DNA from: an uncultured Sulfitobacter sp.
Lineage (GTDB): Bacteria > Pseudomonadota > Alphaproteobacteria > Rhodobacterales > Rhodobacteraceae
Direction of reading: 5' to 3'
Length of the DNA stretch: 64,000 nucleotides
Assembly (NCBI RefSeq): GCF_947500075.1
Contig: NZ_CANMQS010000011.1
Coordinates: 32,007-96,006, forward strand
The translations under genes and the position numbers were made by a program. Below, in pieces: positions 8,399 to 17,164 of the stretch; the first letter of the stretch is position 1; each line of letters begins with the position of its first letter. Below the pieces are notes generated by a model. The model saw nothing but the letters and a program-made list of their open reading frames with translations, did no database searches and was not told the origin of the DNA.

Positions 8399-8420
8399 AG
8401 ATCAGGACAAGGACCAGCAA

Positions 8421-9773
8421 ATGAATGAAGACTACGACCTGATCGTCATCGGGGCAGGTATGGCCGGAGTTGCAGCAGCCAACAAATGTGGCGCAGCGGG
8501 ATGGCGTGTCGCCATTGTCGATGCGCTGCCCTACGGCGGCACCTGCGCATTGCGCGGCTGCGATCCGAAGAAAATCCTGCGGCGCGGTGCGGAAATCATC
8601 GACGCTGTACGACTCATGCAGGGCAAGGGGATCGATCCCGGTGATCTGTCGATCAACTGGGCCGATCTGATGGCACACAAGCGTGGCTTCACCGACCCGG
8701 TGCCGGACAAGATGGAAAAAGGCCTATCGGGCAACGGCGTCGAAACCCTGCATGGAGCCGCCCGCTTCACGGGAGACAACACGCTGGAGGTTGATGGGAC
8801 GACATATCAGTCGGAACGGTTCCTCGTGGCCGCCGGGGCCATGCCCAGGCCGCTCGGCTTCACCGGAGCCAATCTCGTGATCGACAGCACGGATTTCCTC
8901 GACCTTGAGGCCCTTCCCGAACGGGTTCTTTTAATCGGTGGCGGCTTCGTGTCCTTCGAGTTTGCGCATATCGCCGCACGGGCCGGAGCCAACCCGATCA
9001 TCGTGGATCGTGGCGCCCGGCCCTTACGCGGCTTCGACCCCGATCTGGTCGAAATGCTGATCGACCGCAGCGGCGGGATCGGCGTGGACCTGATGCGCGA
9101 AACCGAAATCGTGTCGGTCTCGGAAGCCAGTGAAGCATTCAGTGTTGAAGTGAAGTCAGGCGATGAAACCCGAACAATCGAAACCGATCTGGTCGTGCAT
9201 GGCGCGGGCCGGGTTGCAGCCCTGGCCGACCTGAATCTTGAGGCGGCTGGTGTTGACTACAGTGACTCGGGCATCGTTGTAGCCCCCCATCTGCAAAGCA
9301 CGACAAACAGCGCGGTCTATGCCGCCGGAGATTCCGCGGACACCGATGGCATGCCGCTGACGCCGGTCGCCGTGATCGAAGGGAAGGTCGCGGCCTCAAA
9401 CATGCTCAAGGGCACTCAGACCGCACCGGATTATGCCGGTATTCCTACAGCTGTCTTCACCGTCCCGGAAGTGGCGCGTGTTGGCATGTTGGAAAGTGAG
9501 GCAAGAGACGCCGGGCATGACGTAGATGTCCGGTTCACCGATACGTGCGGTTGGTATTCAAACTATCGGATCGGCGAGACCTCTGCCGCTGCGAAGATCC
9601 TCGTGGACAGGTCGAACGGCAAGATCCTCGGCGCGCATCTGTTCGGCCCGGGATACGGCGAGCTGATCAACTTCTTCGGCTTGGCGATCAAGCTGGGTCT
9701 GACCGCGAAGCAGCTTCAGTCAATGACGGCGGCCTATCCGAGTGTTGGATCGGATTTAGGGTCGTTGCTTTAA
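8421..9773 (+). CDS. Second flavin disulfide oxidoreductase in the mer operon
   Basis: This 450-aa protein is of the glutathione reductase/dihydrolipoamide dehydrogenase superfamily: FAD motif GAGMAG (11-16), redox pair YGGTCALRGCDPKK (C42, C47), NAD(P)-binding GGGFVSFE and FAD motif YAAGDSA. It has no C-terminal Cys pair, so it is not a second MerA. The place of the usual C-terminal catalytic His (HPT-x-x-E) reads AYPSVGSD, so proton relay must differ from glutathione reductase. It lies 22 nt after merA and is probably co-transcribed; the substrate is unknown. Confidence 0.85.
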   Translation: MNEDYDLIVIGAGMAGVAAANKCGAAGWRVAIVDALPYGGTCALRGCDPKKILRRGAEIIDAVRLMQGKGIDPGDLSINWADLMAHKRGFTDPVPDKMEKGLSGNGVETLHGAARFTGDNTLEVDGTTYQSERFLVAAGAMPRPLGFTGANLVIDSTDFLDLEALPERVLLIGGGFVSFEFAHIAARAGANPIIVDRGARPLRGFDPDLVEMLIDRSGGIGVDLMRETEIVSVSEASEAFSVEVKSGDETRTIETDLVVHGAGRVAALADLNLEAAGVDYSDSGIVVAPHLQSTTNSAVYAAGDSADTDGMPLTPVAVIEGKVAASNMLKGTQTAPDYAGIPTAVFTVPEVARVGMLESEARDAGHDVDVRFTDTCGWYSNYRIGETSAAAKILVDRSNGKILGAHLFGPGYGELINFFGLAIKLGLTAKQLQSMTAAYPSVGSDLGSLL

Positions 9774-10633
9774 CGCAAGCCCCTCTGATCCTCCTTCAGG
9801 TCGTTCCTCGCATCCCGGATGATCACCCACGACGAATGCAGGAACAGCCCTGCAATGGCGAAGGCAACGATGAGGTCGGGCCAGGCGCTACCGAGCCATG
9901 CGACAAGCCCTGCCGCAATGACTACGGCGACGTTGCCGATAGCATCGTTGCGGGAGAACAGCCAAACCGCGCGCATATTGGCGTCACCCTTTCGGTGCTT
10001 CAGCAGCGGCAGGACGGCGAGAATGTTCACGATCAGCGCGCCCACGGCGAACGCTCCCATCAACCCGGCTTCGGGCGTCGTCTGGTTCAAGACGCGCCAG
10101 ATCGTGCTGCCGACGACGCCCAGACCCAGAAGTCCAAGAAACACACCCTGGATCATCGCCGACCGCGCTCGCCATGTCAGCCTCCAGCCGATGGCGAGCA
10201 GGCCCAGAAACGTGATCGCCCCGTCGCCGAGAAAATCGAGCGCGTCCGCCTTCAAAGCCTGCGACCCGGACAGGAACCCGCCGAACATCTCGACCACGCC
10301 GTAGCCGAGATTGAGCAGGACCACGATCCAGAGGGCGCGGCGATAACTCGGGTCCTTGTAGGCCGGATCGGAGGATGTATCGCCGTCTTCGATCTTCTCA
10401 AAGCCGTAGCCGGTCGCATCGAGCGCGGGCCGCACCTTCGACAAGTCACCCTCCGCGATCCGCAATGTCATGACGTGGGTTGCGGCAGACACCTTCACAT
10501 CGCCGGTCGCCACGCCCGCAGACCGGGCCGCGCGCTCGATCTCGGCGGCGTCCTTGGCGCAGTCCATGCCCTGCACCCGCATCCGGATCGGTGAGGATGC
10601 CGTAGGCAACGTGCTGTTCTCGGCCTGGCTCAT
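9770..10633 (-). CDS. HMA-CDF fusion cation exporter
   Basis: This 287-aa protein has an N-terminal heavy-metal-associated-like domain (about 15-80; GMDCAKDA, with one Cys where two are usual) fused to a cation diffusion facilitator membrane domain with about six helices. The first CDF metal motif is present (DALDFLGD), but helix 5 reads SRNDAIGN instead of the standard HxxxD, so the transport site departs from CzcD. It is convergent with the oxidoreductase (4-nt overlap) and divergent from the CmtR-like regulator, its likely controller. The metal could be Cd, Zn, Co or Pb. Confidence 0.82.
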   Translation of the reverse strand: MSQAENSTLPTASSPIRMRVQGMDCAKDAAEIERAARSAGVATGDVKVSAATHVMTLRIAEGDLSKVRPALDATGYGFEKIEDGDTSSDPAYKDPSYRRALWIVVLLNLGYGVVEMFGGFLSGSQALKADALDFLGDGAITFLGLLAIGWRLTWRARSAMIQGVFLGLLGLGVVGSTIWRVLNQTTPEAGLMGAFAVGALIVNILAVLPLLKHRKGDANMRAVWLFSRNDAIGNVAVVIAAGLVAWLGSAWPDLIVAFAIAGLFLHSSWVIIRDARNDLKEDQRGLR

Positions 10634-10679
10634 GTGCGATCCTCTTCGAGGTGGTAAGCGAAAGGGTTCGCCGCTGACG

Positions 10680-10697
10680 TATCAGTGGATAATGATA
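10680..10697. promoter_or_regulatory. Candidate ArsR-family operator
   Basis: An inverted repeat TATCA-N8-TGATA lies in the gap between the HMA-CDF gene and the ArsR-family regulator. It covers a possible GTG start at 10685, which favours the ATG at 10697 or 10700 as the real start. ArsR/SmtB repressors usually bind AT-rich dyads of this kind. The half-sites are short, so support is modest. Confidence 0.4.
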
Positions 10698-11047
10698 TGA
10701 TGACGAACGACGCGCAAGGCGATCTTTTGGCAGCCGACGCTTTGGAACTGCGGGCAAAGCTCTTCCGGGGTCTCGGCGATCCCAGCCGTCTGGCGATCCT
10801 TGATGCGCTGGTATCAGGCGAACGCAACGTGCAGGAAATTGTCGGACATACTGGGTTGGGTCAGCCGAACGTCTCGAACCATCTGCGCTGCCTTCTCGAC
10901 TGCGGGCTGGTTAGCCGCCGCAGCGAGGGCAGGTTCGTTCGATATCGGCTTGCTGACGGACGGATTGCCGGTCTCATCAAAGATGCGGATCGGCTCCTTG
11001 CCGCGACAGCCACCGGACTCGACAACTGCAAGCGCTACACAGAGTAG
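10697..11047 (+). CDS. CmtR-like ArsR-family metal sensor
   Basis: This 116-aa winged-helix repressor has its recognition helix around QPNVSNHLRCLLDCGLV. Cys65 and Cys69 in that helix (CLLDC) plus Cys111 near the C-terminus (DNCKRY) match the Cd/Pb-binding set of mycobacterial CmtR (Cys57, Cys61, Cys102) in spacing. It is divergent from the HMA-CDF exporter, which it probably represses. It is convergent with the CzcD-like gene, 4 nt apart. The metal assignment is inferred from the Cys pattern. Confidence 0.85.
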   Translation: MMTNDAQGDLLAADALELRAKLFRGLGDPSRLAILDALVSGERNVQEIVGHTGLGQPNVSNHLRCLLDCGLVSRRSEGRFVRYRLADGRIAGLIKDADRLLAATATGLDNCKRYTE

Positions 11048-11051
11048 TTGC

Positions 11052-11987
11052 TCATCCGTGCCGCTCCTCGCCATGCCCGCGTCCGCCGAACTCGGACGGG
11101 TCGTAGCAGGCGTGGCGCGCGCATTCCAGCTCCAGCGTCGTGTGCTCGATGTCGAAGCGGTCGGAGAGCGCCGCTTTGATCCTATCTTTCACTGCGTCGG
11201 CGTCGTTCCAGCGGCCCTCGGCAATGACGACATGCGCGTCCAAGGCTGCACGGTGTTCGTCCATCTGCCAGAAATGCGCGTGGTGGATGCCCGTCACGCC
11301 GTCGATCTCCCGCACGGTATCAAGAACCGCGTCTGTCTCGATCTCGGGCGGCGAGCCGAGCATCAGGATACGGATTACGGGGCCGATCTCGCGGAACGAC
11401 TGCCAAAGGATGTAACCCGCAATCAGCACCGTCACGAGCGGGTCGATGAGACGCCAATCGTAAAGCAGGATCAGCGTGCCAGCGACAATGACTGCGACGG
11501 AGCCGAGCGCGTCGGCCACGTTGTGCAGAAACGCGGCGCGGATGTTCACGCTGGATTTCGACATGGCGTAGGTCAGCGCAGCCGTCACCGCGTCCACGAT
11601 CAGCGCGATCCCGGCGATGACGACGATCAGCCAGCCCTCGACCGGCTGCGGATCGGCAAAGCGCATCGCGGCTTCGTAGAGCAAGTAGAGGCCGATCACG
11701 ATCAGCGTGGTATAATTGATGAGGGCGGCCACCACCTCGACCCGACCATAGCCGAAGGTCATTTCGGCATCCCGGGGTCTCCGCGCGATCTTGCGCGCGC
11801 CGAACGCGATGATGAGTGAAATCGCGTCGGAAAAGTTGTGCAGCGCATCGGCAATAAGCGCCAGCGAACCGGAAATGATGCCGCCCACGATCTGCGCGAC
11901 CGTCAGGCCCATATTGACCGCGATGGCGGCGAAGACGCGGCGGTCGCCTGCCTCGGGATCAACGTGATGATGGTGGCCGTGCCCCAT
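11052..11987 (-). CDS. CzcD-like CDF zinc/cadmium exporter
   Basis: This 311-aa cation diffusion facilitator has a His-rich N-terminus (GHGHHHH), six membrane helices and both canonical metal motifs: ADALHNFSD in helix 2 and HNVADALGS in helix 5. The cytoplasmic C-terminal domain (about 210-300) ends in an acidic/His tail. It exports Zn(II) and related divalent ions in exchange for protons. It faces a divergent MerR-family gene over a MerR-type promoter, indicating metal-induced expression. Confidence 0.92.
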   Translation of the reverse strand: MGHGHHHHVDPEAGDRRVFAAIAVNMGLTVAQIVGGIISGSLALIADALHNFSDAISLIIAFGARKIARRPRDAEMTFGYGRVEVVAALINYTTLIVIGLYLLYEAAMRFADPQPVEGWLIVVIAGIALIVDAVTAALTYAMSKSSVNIRAAFLHNVADALGSVAVIVAGTLILLYDWRLIDPLVTVLIAGYILWQSFREIGPVIRILMLGSPPEIETDAVLDTVREIDGVTGIHHAHFWQMDEHRAALDAHVVIAEGRWNDADAVKDRIKAALSDRFDIEHTTLELECARHACYDPSEFGGRGHGEERHG

Positions 11988-12022
11988 AGCGGCGGCTCCT
12001 TTTGATTCGTATCGTTTCAGGA

Positions 12023-12053
12023 TAGATACGATCTACAGCGACTGTAGGTTCAA
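12023..12053 (-). promoter_or_regulatory. MerR-type promoter of the CzcD-like gene
   Basis: On the minus strand, -35 TTGAAC (12053-12048) and -10 TATCTA (12028-12023) are separated by a 19-bp spacer that contains the perfect dyad CTACAG-TCG-CTGTAG (12033-12047). This is the geometry of MerR-activated metal promoters. A second dyad, TCGTATC...GATACGA, overlaps the -10 side. The site lies between the exporter and its divergent MerR regulator. Confidence 0.82.
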
Positions 12054-12062
12054 GAGGCAATA

Positions 12063-12518
12063 ATGAAAGAATACTCGATCGGGCAGATGTCGCGCCGGAC
12101 GGGCGTGAAGGTCACGACAATCCGCTACTACGAAAGCCGGGGTCTGATCCCGGCACCGGCGCGTACGACAGGCGGGCAGAGGCGCTACGATGAAGCGGCG
12201 CTCGAACGGCTCGCTTTCCTGCGCCACGCAAGGGAATTGGGCTTCAGTCTGGGTGACATCGCCGACCTGATAGCCTTGGCCGAAGCCCCGTCAAAGGACT
12301 GCGCACCTGCCCACGAGATTGCGCGGAAGCAGCTCGCGGCCGTGGACCGGCGCATGACCATTCTCGCGCAGCTTCGGGAAGAGCTGGTGCGGATGGCCGA
12401 CGCGGATGATCCGGGCCATGCCGGAAAGTGTCGCGTCATCGAGGTTCTGGGGGATCACCGGCTCTGTATCGGTGCGCATGGTCGGCCGGACCGTAGCGCA
12501 GATTTATCTGGCAGCTAG
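12063..12518 (+). CDS. MerR-family metal regulator of the CzcD-like exporter
   Basis: This 151-aa MerR-type protein has winged helix TTIRYYESRGLIP, then a long dimer helix. Candidate metal ligands are Cys80 (KDCAPAHE) and the C-terminal loop (GHAGKCRVIE, then LCIGAHG), close to the Zn/Cd/Pb sensors ZntR, CadR and PbrR. The last ~20 residues are an extra tail. It is divergent from the CDF exporter and probably activates it. Whether it senses Zn, Cd or Pb cannot be read from sequence alone. Confidence 0.85.
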   Translation: MKEYSIGQMSRRTGVKVTTIRYYESRGLIPAPARTTGGQRRYDEAALERLAFLRHARELGFSLGDIADLIALAEAPSKDCAPAHEIARKQLAAVDRRMTILAQLREELVRMADADDPGHAGKCRVIEVLGDHRLCIGAHGRPDRSADLSGS

Positions 12519-12637
12519 GCAAAGTTCAGTTGCATGTGACAAAATCGACGGTTTCGTCGAAGGACTGAAAGCCGCCGTCGGCGCAGCCGCAGCGAAATGG
12601 TGCTTTGTCCGCACACCTGACCTTCCGGCAAAGAACT

Positions 12638-12650
12638 TTGAATGTCCGCT
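12638..12650. repeat. Right candidate boundary motif of the metal-resistance module
   Basis: TTGAATGTCCGCT is the inverted partner (12 of 13 bases) of the motif at 4847-4859. It lies in the 148-bp gap between the second MerR gene and the end of virD4. That gap holds no recognisable gene. Confidence 0.3.
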
Positions 12651-12666
12651 GTTGTCTCCAAGAGCA

Positions 12667-14907
12667 CTAGACCTTGTGAGTGAGCACCTGTTCCCTGAAC
12701 TCGGCCTCGATCTCCTCACCGTCCCGCAGACGATGTTTCGCAATCTTGCCGAGGTCGACGCCATCCTCGATGCCCTCGCTCAAATGAGAAGTGTCTCCAT
12801 CACCGTCTGAATCGGCCTCGACGTCGGATTTATTGGCAATTGCTTTGCCCGCCGCGGGACACCCGCCCTGCCCTTCCGGGTCTTCAGCACCAATTTCCGC
12901 CAGCGCAGAGATCGTCGATTGGACGGCAGCTTTGGCCTCTGCTTCGTCAACGGCGATCATGTCCGTCAGCTTGAAACTCTGCTGTACGGTAAGGTCCAGC
13001 TCAGCCTGATCAGTGGTCAAATCAACCTCGCGAAGCGCCTTCACACTCTTCTTGCGCCGACTGGTGGCAAGTGTCGTCCCTTTGGACGCGGTGGTTTGTG
13101 CGGCGGCGATGCTTCTCTCAACCCTCTTTGACGGAGATTTGCGGGAAGACCGCGCATTAACACCCTCGGCTGTGCTCGGATCTTCTTTACCTGGGGTCGC
13201 CACCTGTTCCCTTTGTCCAACCTTGGTCGCCTGGTCTCGCGGTTCTTCTGCAGGAGCCTCTTCCGGGAACGGCAACTCGCCCGACTGCGCCTTATGAATG
13301 CGCTTGAAGAACGGGTCGTCGAAATACCGAATGCGCTTCGCCCGCACCGGCATCTGGGCGTCCACGACCATCACGATGTCATCAAGCGACATCCGCCGGG
13401 CTTCATCCTTGGGCAAAAGCGAAGTCTCTTCCGTGCGTTCGGACATGCTGCGCCCCTCGAACGGATTGCGACCAATGGTGCGTGAGCGGGTGACCACGCG
13501 TTTTGTGGTCATACCGACCGCGCCACTCAGCTCCTCGACGGTCTTTTCATCGGACGGTGTGAGATAGAGCTTGATCCCGGCATTCCCCTGCAGCGCGCGG
13601 CGGGTGTTTTCGCCGTAGATTTCATCGAGCGCCGGGATGGTCTGTGTCACGATTGCGAGGTGACCGCGATACGAGCGCAAGGTCTCGATGCTTTCGACAA
13701 CAATAGGCATCTTTCCAAGCCGGTTGAACTCATCGAGCATGATCATCACCGGCCAGGGCTCGTCCGGGCCGGGTTCCCGATCCTGCAAGGACGCAATCAG
13801 GTCGGAGAAAAACAGCCGGATCAGAGCCGCCATCGGGCGCACCATATTCGGGGCCACAACCAGGTAGACCGAAAACGGCTTCTTGCGGATCGTCCGGAAA
13901 TCGAAATCCGACGTGGCGGTCGCGGCATCGATGGCGGGGTTGCTCCACTGATCAAGCCCGGAGGTCATCAGGAGCGAGATATATGAGGTCAGCGTGTCGT
14001 TGTTCGTTGAGGCCATCCGCTCGAAGATCAGCTTGGCCGCCTTGTTCTGCACCTCGTCGCGACGCTTCATGAACTCCTTGCGCTTGTCCCCTCCGGAGGC
14101 CGTGATGCGGTAGATCTCGCCAAGCGTGGGGCGCTTGCGCTCGAACGCGAGCAGACCCGACGCAACAAAGAGATCGATCCCGCCCTTGAGGAGGCCTGAG
14201 GTGCGGTCATTGTCCGTTTGCAGAAAAAGTGTTGCGAGGAGTTGTAGCTCCATCTGCTGCTGGTTGGGGTCGCGGAGGCCGGCGATCCGCAAGAGCGGGT
14301 TGTAGCGATGCGACCGGCGATCATTCCAGTCGGTGGGAGCAAACCGATAGACATCATCCCCTTCCGCCGCCCGGTGCCGGGCCGTCGCCTCGAAATTCTC
14401 GCCCTTCACGTCGAGAACCACAGCGCTGCCGCGGAAGGTCAGCAGGTTCGGGATCACGAAGCCGGTGGTCTTGCCACGCCCCGTCGGGGCCACGCAAAGC
14501 ACATGCGGATAGACGCGCGAGGACAGATACCGGCCCTGCCGCCTGGGTGAAGTCATCTTGCCGAGGATGAACCCGCTGCCCGGTGCTGTGAAGAAGCCGT
14601 TACGCTTCAATTCCCCGGACCGTTGCCAATGGGTCTTGCCGAACTTCGTGAGTGCCGTACCGGACAGAACCGCACTCAGAAGCATGCCCGCGAAGGCCGT
14701 TCCGCCAATGATGAGATTGGCCAGCTGAAAATCGTCGGGACGCCCCTGACGGAGGCTCAGGTAATTCCTGGCAAGCCAGAGAAAATCAATCTCCGCGCGC
14801 AAGCCAAGGTCGCGAAACGTCAGGAACGCACTGGCAAAGACGTAGCCGAACCCCGCGCTGAGCAGGGTCAGGAGGACGATACCGAGCGCGATCCGACCCC
14901 TATCCAT
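12667..14907 (-). CDS. virD4: VirD4/TraG type IV coupling protein
   Basis: This inner-membrane ATPase brings the relaxase-DNA complex to the secretion channel. It is 746 aa: two N-terminal membrane helices (about 5-30, 62-87), Walker A APTGRGKTT at 140-148, Walker B VMIMLDEFNRLGKM around 387-400, and the usual TraG/VirD4 ATPase core to ~560. The C-terminal ~190 residues are a charged Lys/Glu/Ser-rich extension ending near HKV; such tails can select substrates. It overlaps virD2 by 8 nt. Confidence 0.95.
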   Translation of the reverse strand: MDRGRIALGIVLLTLLSAGFGYVFASAFLTFRDLGLRAEIDFLWLARNYLSLRQGRPDDFQLANLIIGGTAFAGMLLSAVLSGTALTKFGKTHWQRSGELKRNGFFTAPGSGFILGKMTSPRRQGRYLSSRVYPHVLCVAPTGRGKTTGFVIPNLLTFRGSAVVLDVKGENFEATARHRAAEGDDVYRFAPTDWNDRRSHRYNPLLRIAGLRDPNQQQMELQLLATLFLQTDNDRTSGLLKGGIDLFVASGLLAFERKRPTLGEIYRITASGGDKRKEFMKRRDEVQNKAAKLIFERMASTNNDTLTSYISLLMTSGLDQWSNPAIDAATATSDFDFRTIRKKPFSVYLVVAPNMVRPMAALIRLFFSDLIASLQDREPGPDEPWPVMIMLDEFNRLGKMPIVVESIETLRSYRGHLAIVTQTIPALDEIYGENTRRALQGNAGIKLYLTPSDEKTVEELSGAVGMTTKRVVTRSRTIGRNPFEGRSMSERTEETSLLPKDEARRMSLDDIVMVVDAQMPVRAKRIRYFDDPFFKRIHKAQSGELPFPEEAPAEEPRDQATKVGQREQVATPGKEDPSTAEGVNARSSRKSPSKRVERSIAAAQTTASKGTTLATSRRKKSVKALREVDLTTDQAELDLTVQQSFKLTDMIAVDEAEAKAAVQSTISALAEIGAEDPEGQGGCPAAGKAIANKSDVEADSDGDGDTSHLSEGIEDGVDLGKIAKHRLRDGEEIEAEFREQVLTHKV

Positions 14908-17164
14908 GGGTTTGGCCTTTCTCGGTGTGGCTTTGCAGGCTCTTCAGGCGCTGCGCGTCATATTCCTCTTCAGCTATCTCTGAGACCACCTCGCGCACGG
15001 CATCGCTGTTTGCGGTCGCCTCGTCCGACTGCAGATACGCCTTCGCGGCATAGAGCCGGTCCAACCGCTTGTCGATCACCGCGTCGAACGCATCGGCATC
15101 GCCATCGCGCAATGCGGCGATCCTGTCATCGTCAAGAAGACGGTCCACTTCCGCGCGATAGGCCGCCCTGCCCTCTTCATCGGCAAAGGGGGGATTGATC
15201 TTGTCTGCGCGTTCATGTGCAACGACGCCCGCAAGGACAGAGTTGTCCGGCAATCTGTGGGTGGCGTCCACGATCGCGTCCCGATCATCGCTCACGACCT
15301 CACTAGGCCTTACGGCAAATGTGGCCGCATAGGTCGCCCCGAGACCGCGTGCCAGATGCTCCGGCATGTCGGGATAACGTCTACGCATCTCGCCCGCGAC
15401 AGCCTCGTCGATCTGCAAGGGCCCATCGGAGCGCGACAGGATGTGATCAATGTCGGCTTCGATCCGGTCTGCTTGCGCCTCATCAATGATGCGGATGTTG
15501 AACGGATCACGTGCATCGATCACATCGCTTGGCCGCGCCGGCAACTCAGGATGCCGCCGCAGATAGGCCCGTTGCTCCTGCTCGAGGCGGGCTTCGGCCC
15601 GGATCGTGACTTCATCGGCGCGCTCGGCAATATCCGTCTCCGAAAGCCCCTGCCTGCGCATGTCTTGCCGGAGTGCGCGCGCCGCCTCATCCACGCTTTC
15701 GGCATCGTAATGCATGTCTGGAACACGATCGTCTTCAATGACACCATCACGGCGCAGCACTTCCGCGCGCTCCAGGGCCGTGCCGAGAGCCACATGGACT
15801 TTGTCGAGCGTGTCGACGGCAACCCGCAGGTCCTCGCGGCGCTCCAGATTGAGGTCCTGTGCCTCCGCGATCTTCTGAAGATCGTCTGCATACCATTGCC
15901 GTTCCAGGGCCGCGGTGTTGGCTCCCTGTTCGATGCGCGCCACCACCGCTTCCGATGAAATGCCGGTCCCGCGCAAGGCTGTCTCAATCTGCCCCCGCGT
16001 CCGGCCTTCCCGCAGTTTCTCCACCAGCCCCGCGTTGATGTTGGCCTCAGAATAGATGCCGGTCTCGGTCGGCTGTTCAGATAGTGTCCTCGAGCGCAAG
16101 CCAAGCGGCTGCATATGCGCCACGGGTCTGAGCGCGGCCACCATCTGTTTTTGCAGCGCCGGACGGTCGGCCTCAGGCGCCTCCCGGATCAGGAGCGCAA
16201 CGCGGTTCATCTCATCGGCGAAGCGACTGTTCAGATCGTCGAAACTCTGGTCCTGGCTCATATAGATGTCTCCGGTTTGCGGGAGTGTGCCCTGCCGCGC
16301 TAAAAGCGCGCTGGCCTTCAGCAAGGCGTCCTCGATGTCATCGCGGTTTTCAGGCGACGCCTCGGCCGCGAGCGATCGATACACCTGGGCGTTTCCAGCG
16401 ATTTCGCGGAGTGCGCGGTCAAGATCCTCGCCGATCCGCTCTCGCTGGCGGACCGCGCGCCCCTCGTCCTTCGCGGCATAGACCTCGCGCGTGCGAGGCG
16501 GATAATGCGCCTCACCGCGATCGACGCGCCGCGTTGCCTCAAGGCGAACCCCGTATTTCTCAGCCTCTTCGACCATGGCCAGGCGGAAGGCGTCGTAGTT
16601 GAAGTGGTGATCCCGCCCTAGATAGAAGAACTCGCCTTCCTGCGACCGGCGATTGAGAATCACATGGGCGTGCGGATGGTCACGGTCCTTATGGACGGCG
16701 ATCAGGTAGTCGAAATTGCGGTCCGCGTTCTGAAAGAAGCGCTCGCAGACATCGCTGGCAATGTCGCGCACATGGGCACCCTTGGTCCCGCGCGGGAAAG
16801 ACATCAGGAGATGACTGGTATGCCCGAGCTTGGGATTGAAGCCCTCATCCCATCGGGAGGTGAACCGCTCGACCACCGATGTGATCTCGTCACCCGTGAG
16901 CCGCGCCTTGCCATCGTGGACGCCGCGACTGTCAACGATGTGTGAAGACTTCGTTGTCAGGTAGGCCAGTTGGTTCTGGAGCTGGGCCTTGGTATGCGTC
17001 CCGCCCGTCCGGATCGGTTTGAAGACGGCCGCGCGGTGCCCGTAAGCCGCGCGCACCATCTGGGCCCGCCGCGACCCCAAACCTTGCATCGAGCCTCTGA
17101 TGCGGCTCCAGCCCTCGCGGAAGATTTCGCCGGTGACAAGCGTGACGGCATCACTCCGGGGCAT
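14900..17164 (-). CDS. virD2: VirD2-family conjugative relaxase
   Basis: This relaxase nicks oriT and stays bound to the 5' end of the transferred strand. It is 754 aa. Candidate catalytic Tyr68 lies in AYLT; HTSHLLMSFP (115-124) and the metal-binding HPHAHVILN (163-171) are the classic motifs II and III of MobP-type relaxases. The C-terminal ~550 residues are alpha-helical and charged, probably a translocation and protein-binding region. The start overlaps the MobC-like gene by 14 nt. Confidence 0.93.
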   Translation of the reverse strand: MPRSDAVTLVTGEIFREGWSRIRGSMQGLGSRRAQMVRAAYGHRAAVFKPIRTGGTHTKAQLQNQLAYLTTKSSHIVDSRGVHDGKARLTGDEITSVVERFTSRWDEGFNPKLGHTSHLLMSFPRGTKGAHVRDIASDVCERFFQNADRNFDYLIAVHKDRDHPHAHVILNRRSQEGEFFYLGRDHHFNYDAFRLAMVEEAEKYGVRLEATRRVDRGEAHYPPRTREVYAAKDEGRAVRQRERIGEDLDRALREIAGNAQVYRSLAAEASPENRDDIEDALLKASALLARQGTLPQTGDIYMSQDQSFDDLNSRFADEMNRVALLIREAPEADRPALQKQMVAALRPVAHMQPLGLRSRTLSEQPTETGIYSEANINAGLVEKLREGRTRGQIETALRGTGISSEAVVARIEQGANTAALERQWYADDLQKIAEAQDLNLERREDLRVAVDTLDKVHVALGTALERAEVLRRDGVIEDDRVPDMHYDAESVDEAARALRQDMRRQGLSETDIAERADEVTIRAEARLEQEQRAYLRRHPELPARPSDVIDARDPFNIRIIDEAQADRIEADIDHILSRSDGPLQIDEAVAGEMRRRYPDMPEHLARGLGATYAATFAVRPSEVVSDDRDAIVDATHRLPDNSVLAGVVAHERADKINPPFADEEGRAAYRAEVDRLLDDDRIAALRDGDADAFDAVIDKRLDRLYAAKAYLQSDEATANSDAVREVVSEIAEEEYDAQRLKSLQSHTEKGQTHG

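Noticed and set aside
9545..10594. Long plus-strand open frame (about 350 codons) opposite the HMA-CDF gene
   Set aside because: It overlaps the end of the oxidoreductase and the antisense of the CDF gene; its composition is His/Arg/Gln-rich with no domain pattern, typical of GC-rich shadow frames.
10800..11819. Long plus-strand open frame over the ArsR and CzcD-like genes
   Set aside because: It is antisense to the well-supported CDF exporter and out of frame with the ArsR gene; no motif.
4827..12666. A complete Tn21/Tn501-like mer transposon
   Set aside because: No tnpA, tnpR or 38-bp terminal repeats were seen; gene order (merF-like genes, no merD/merE recognised) also differs.
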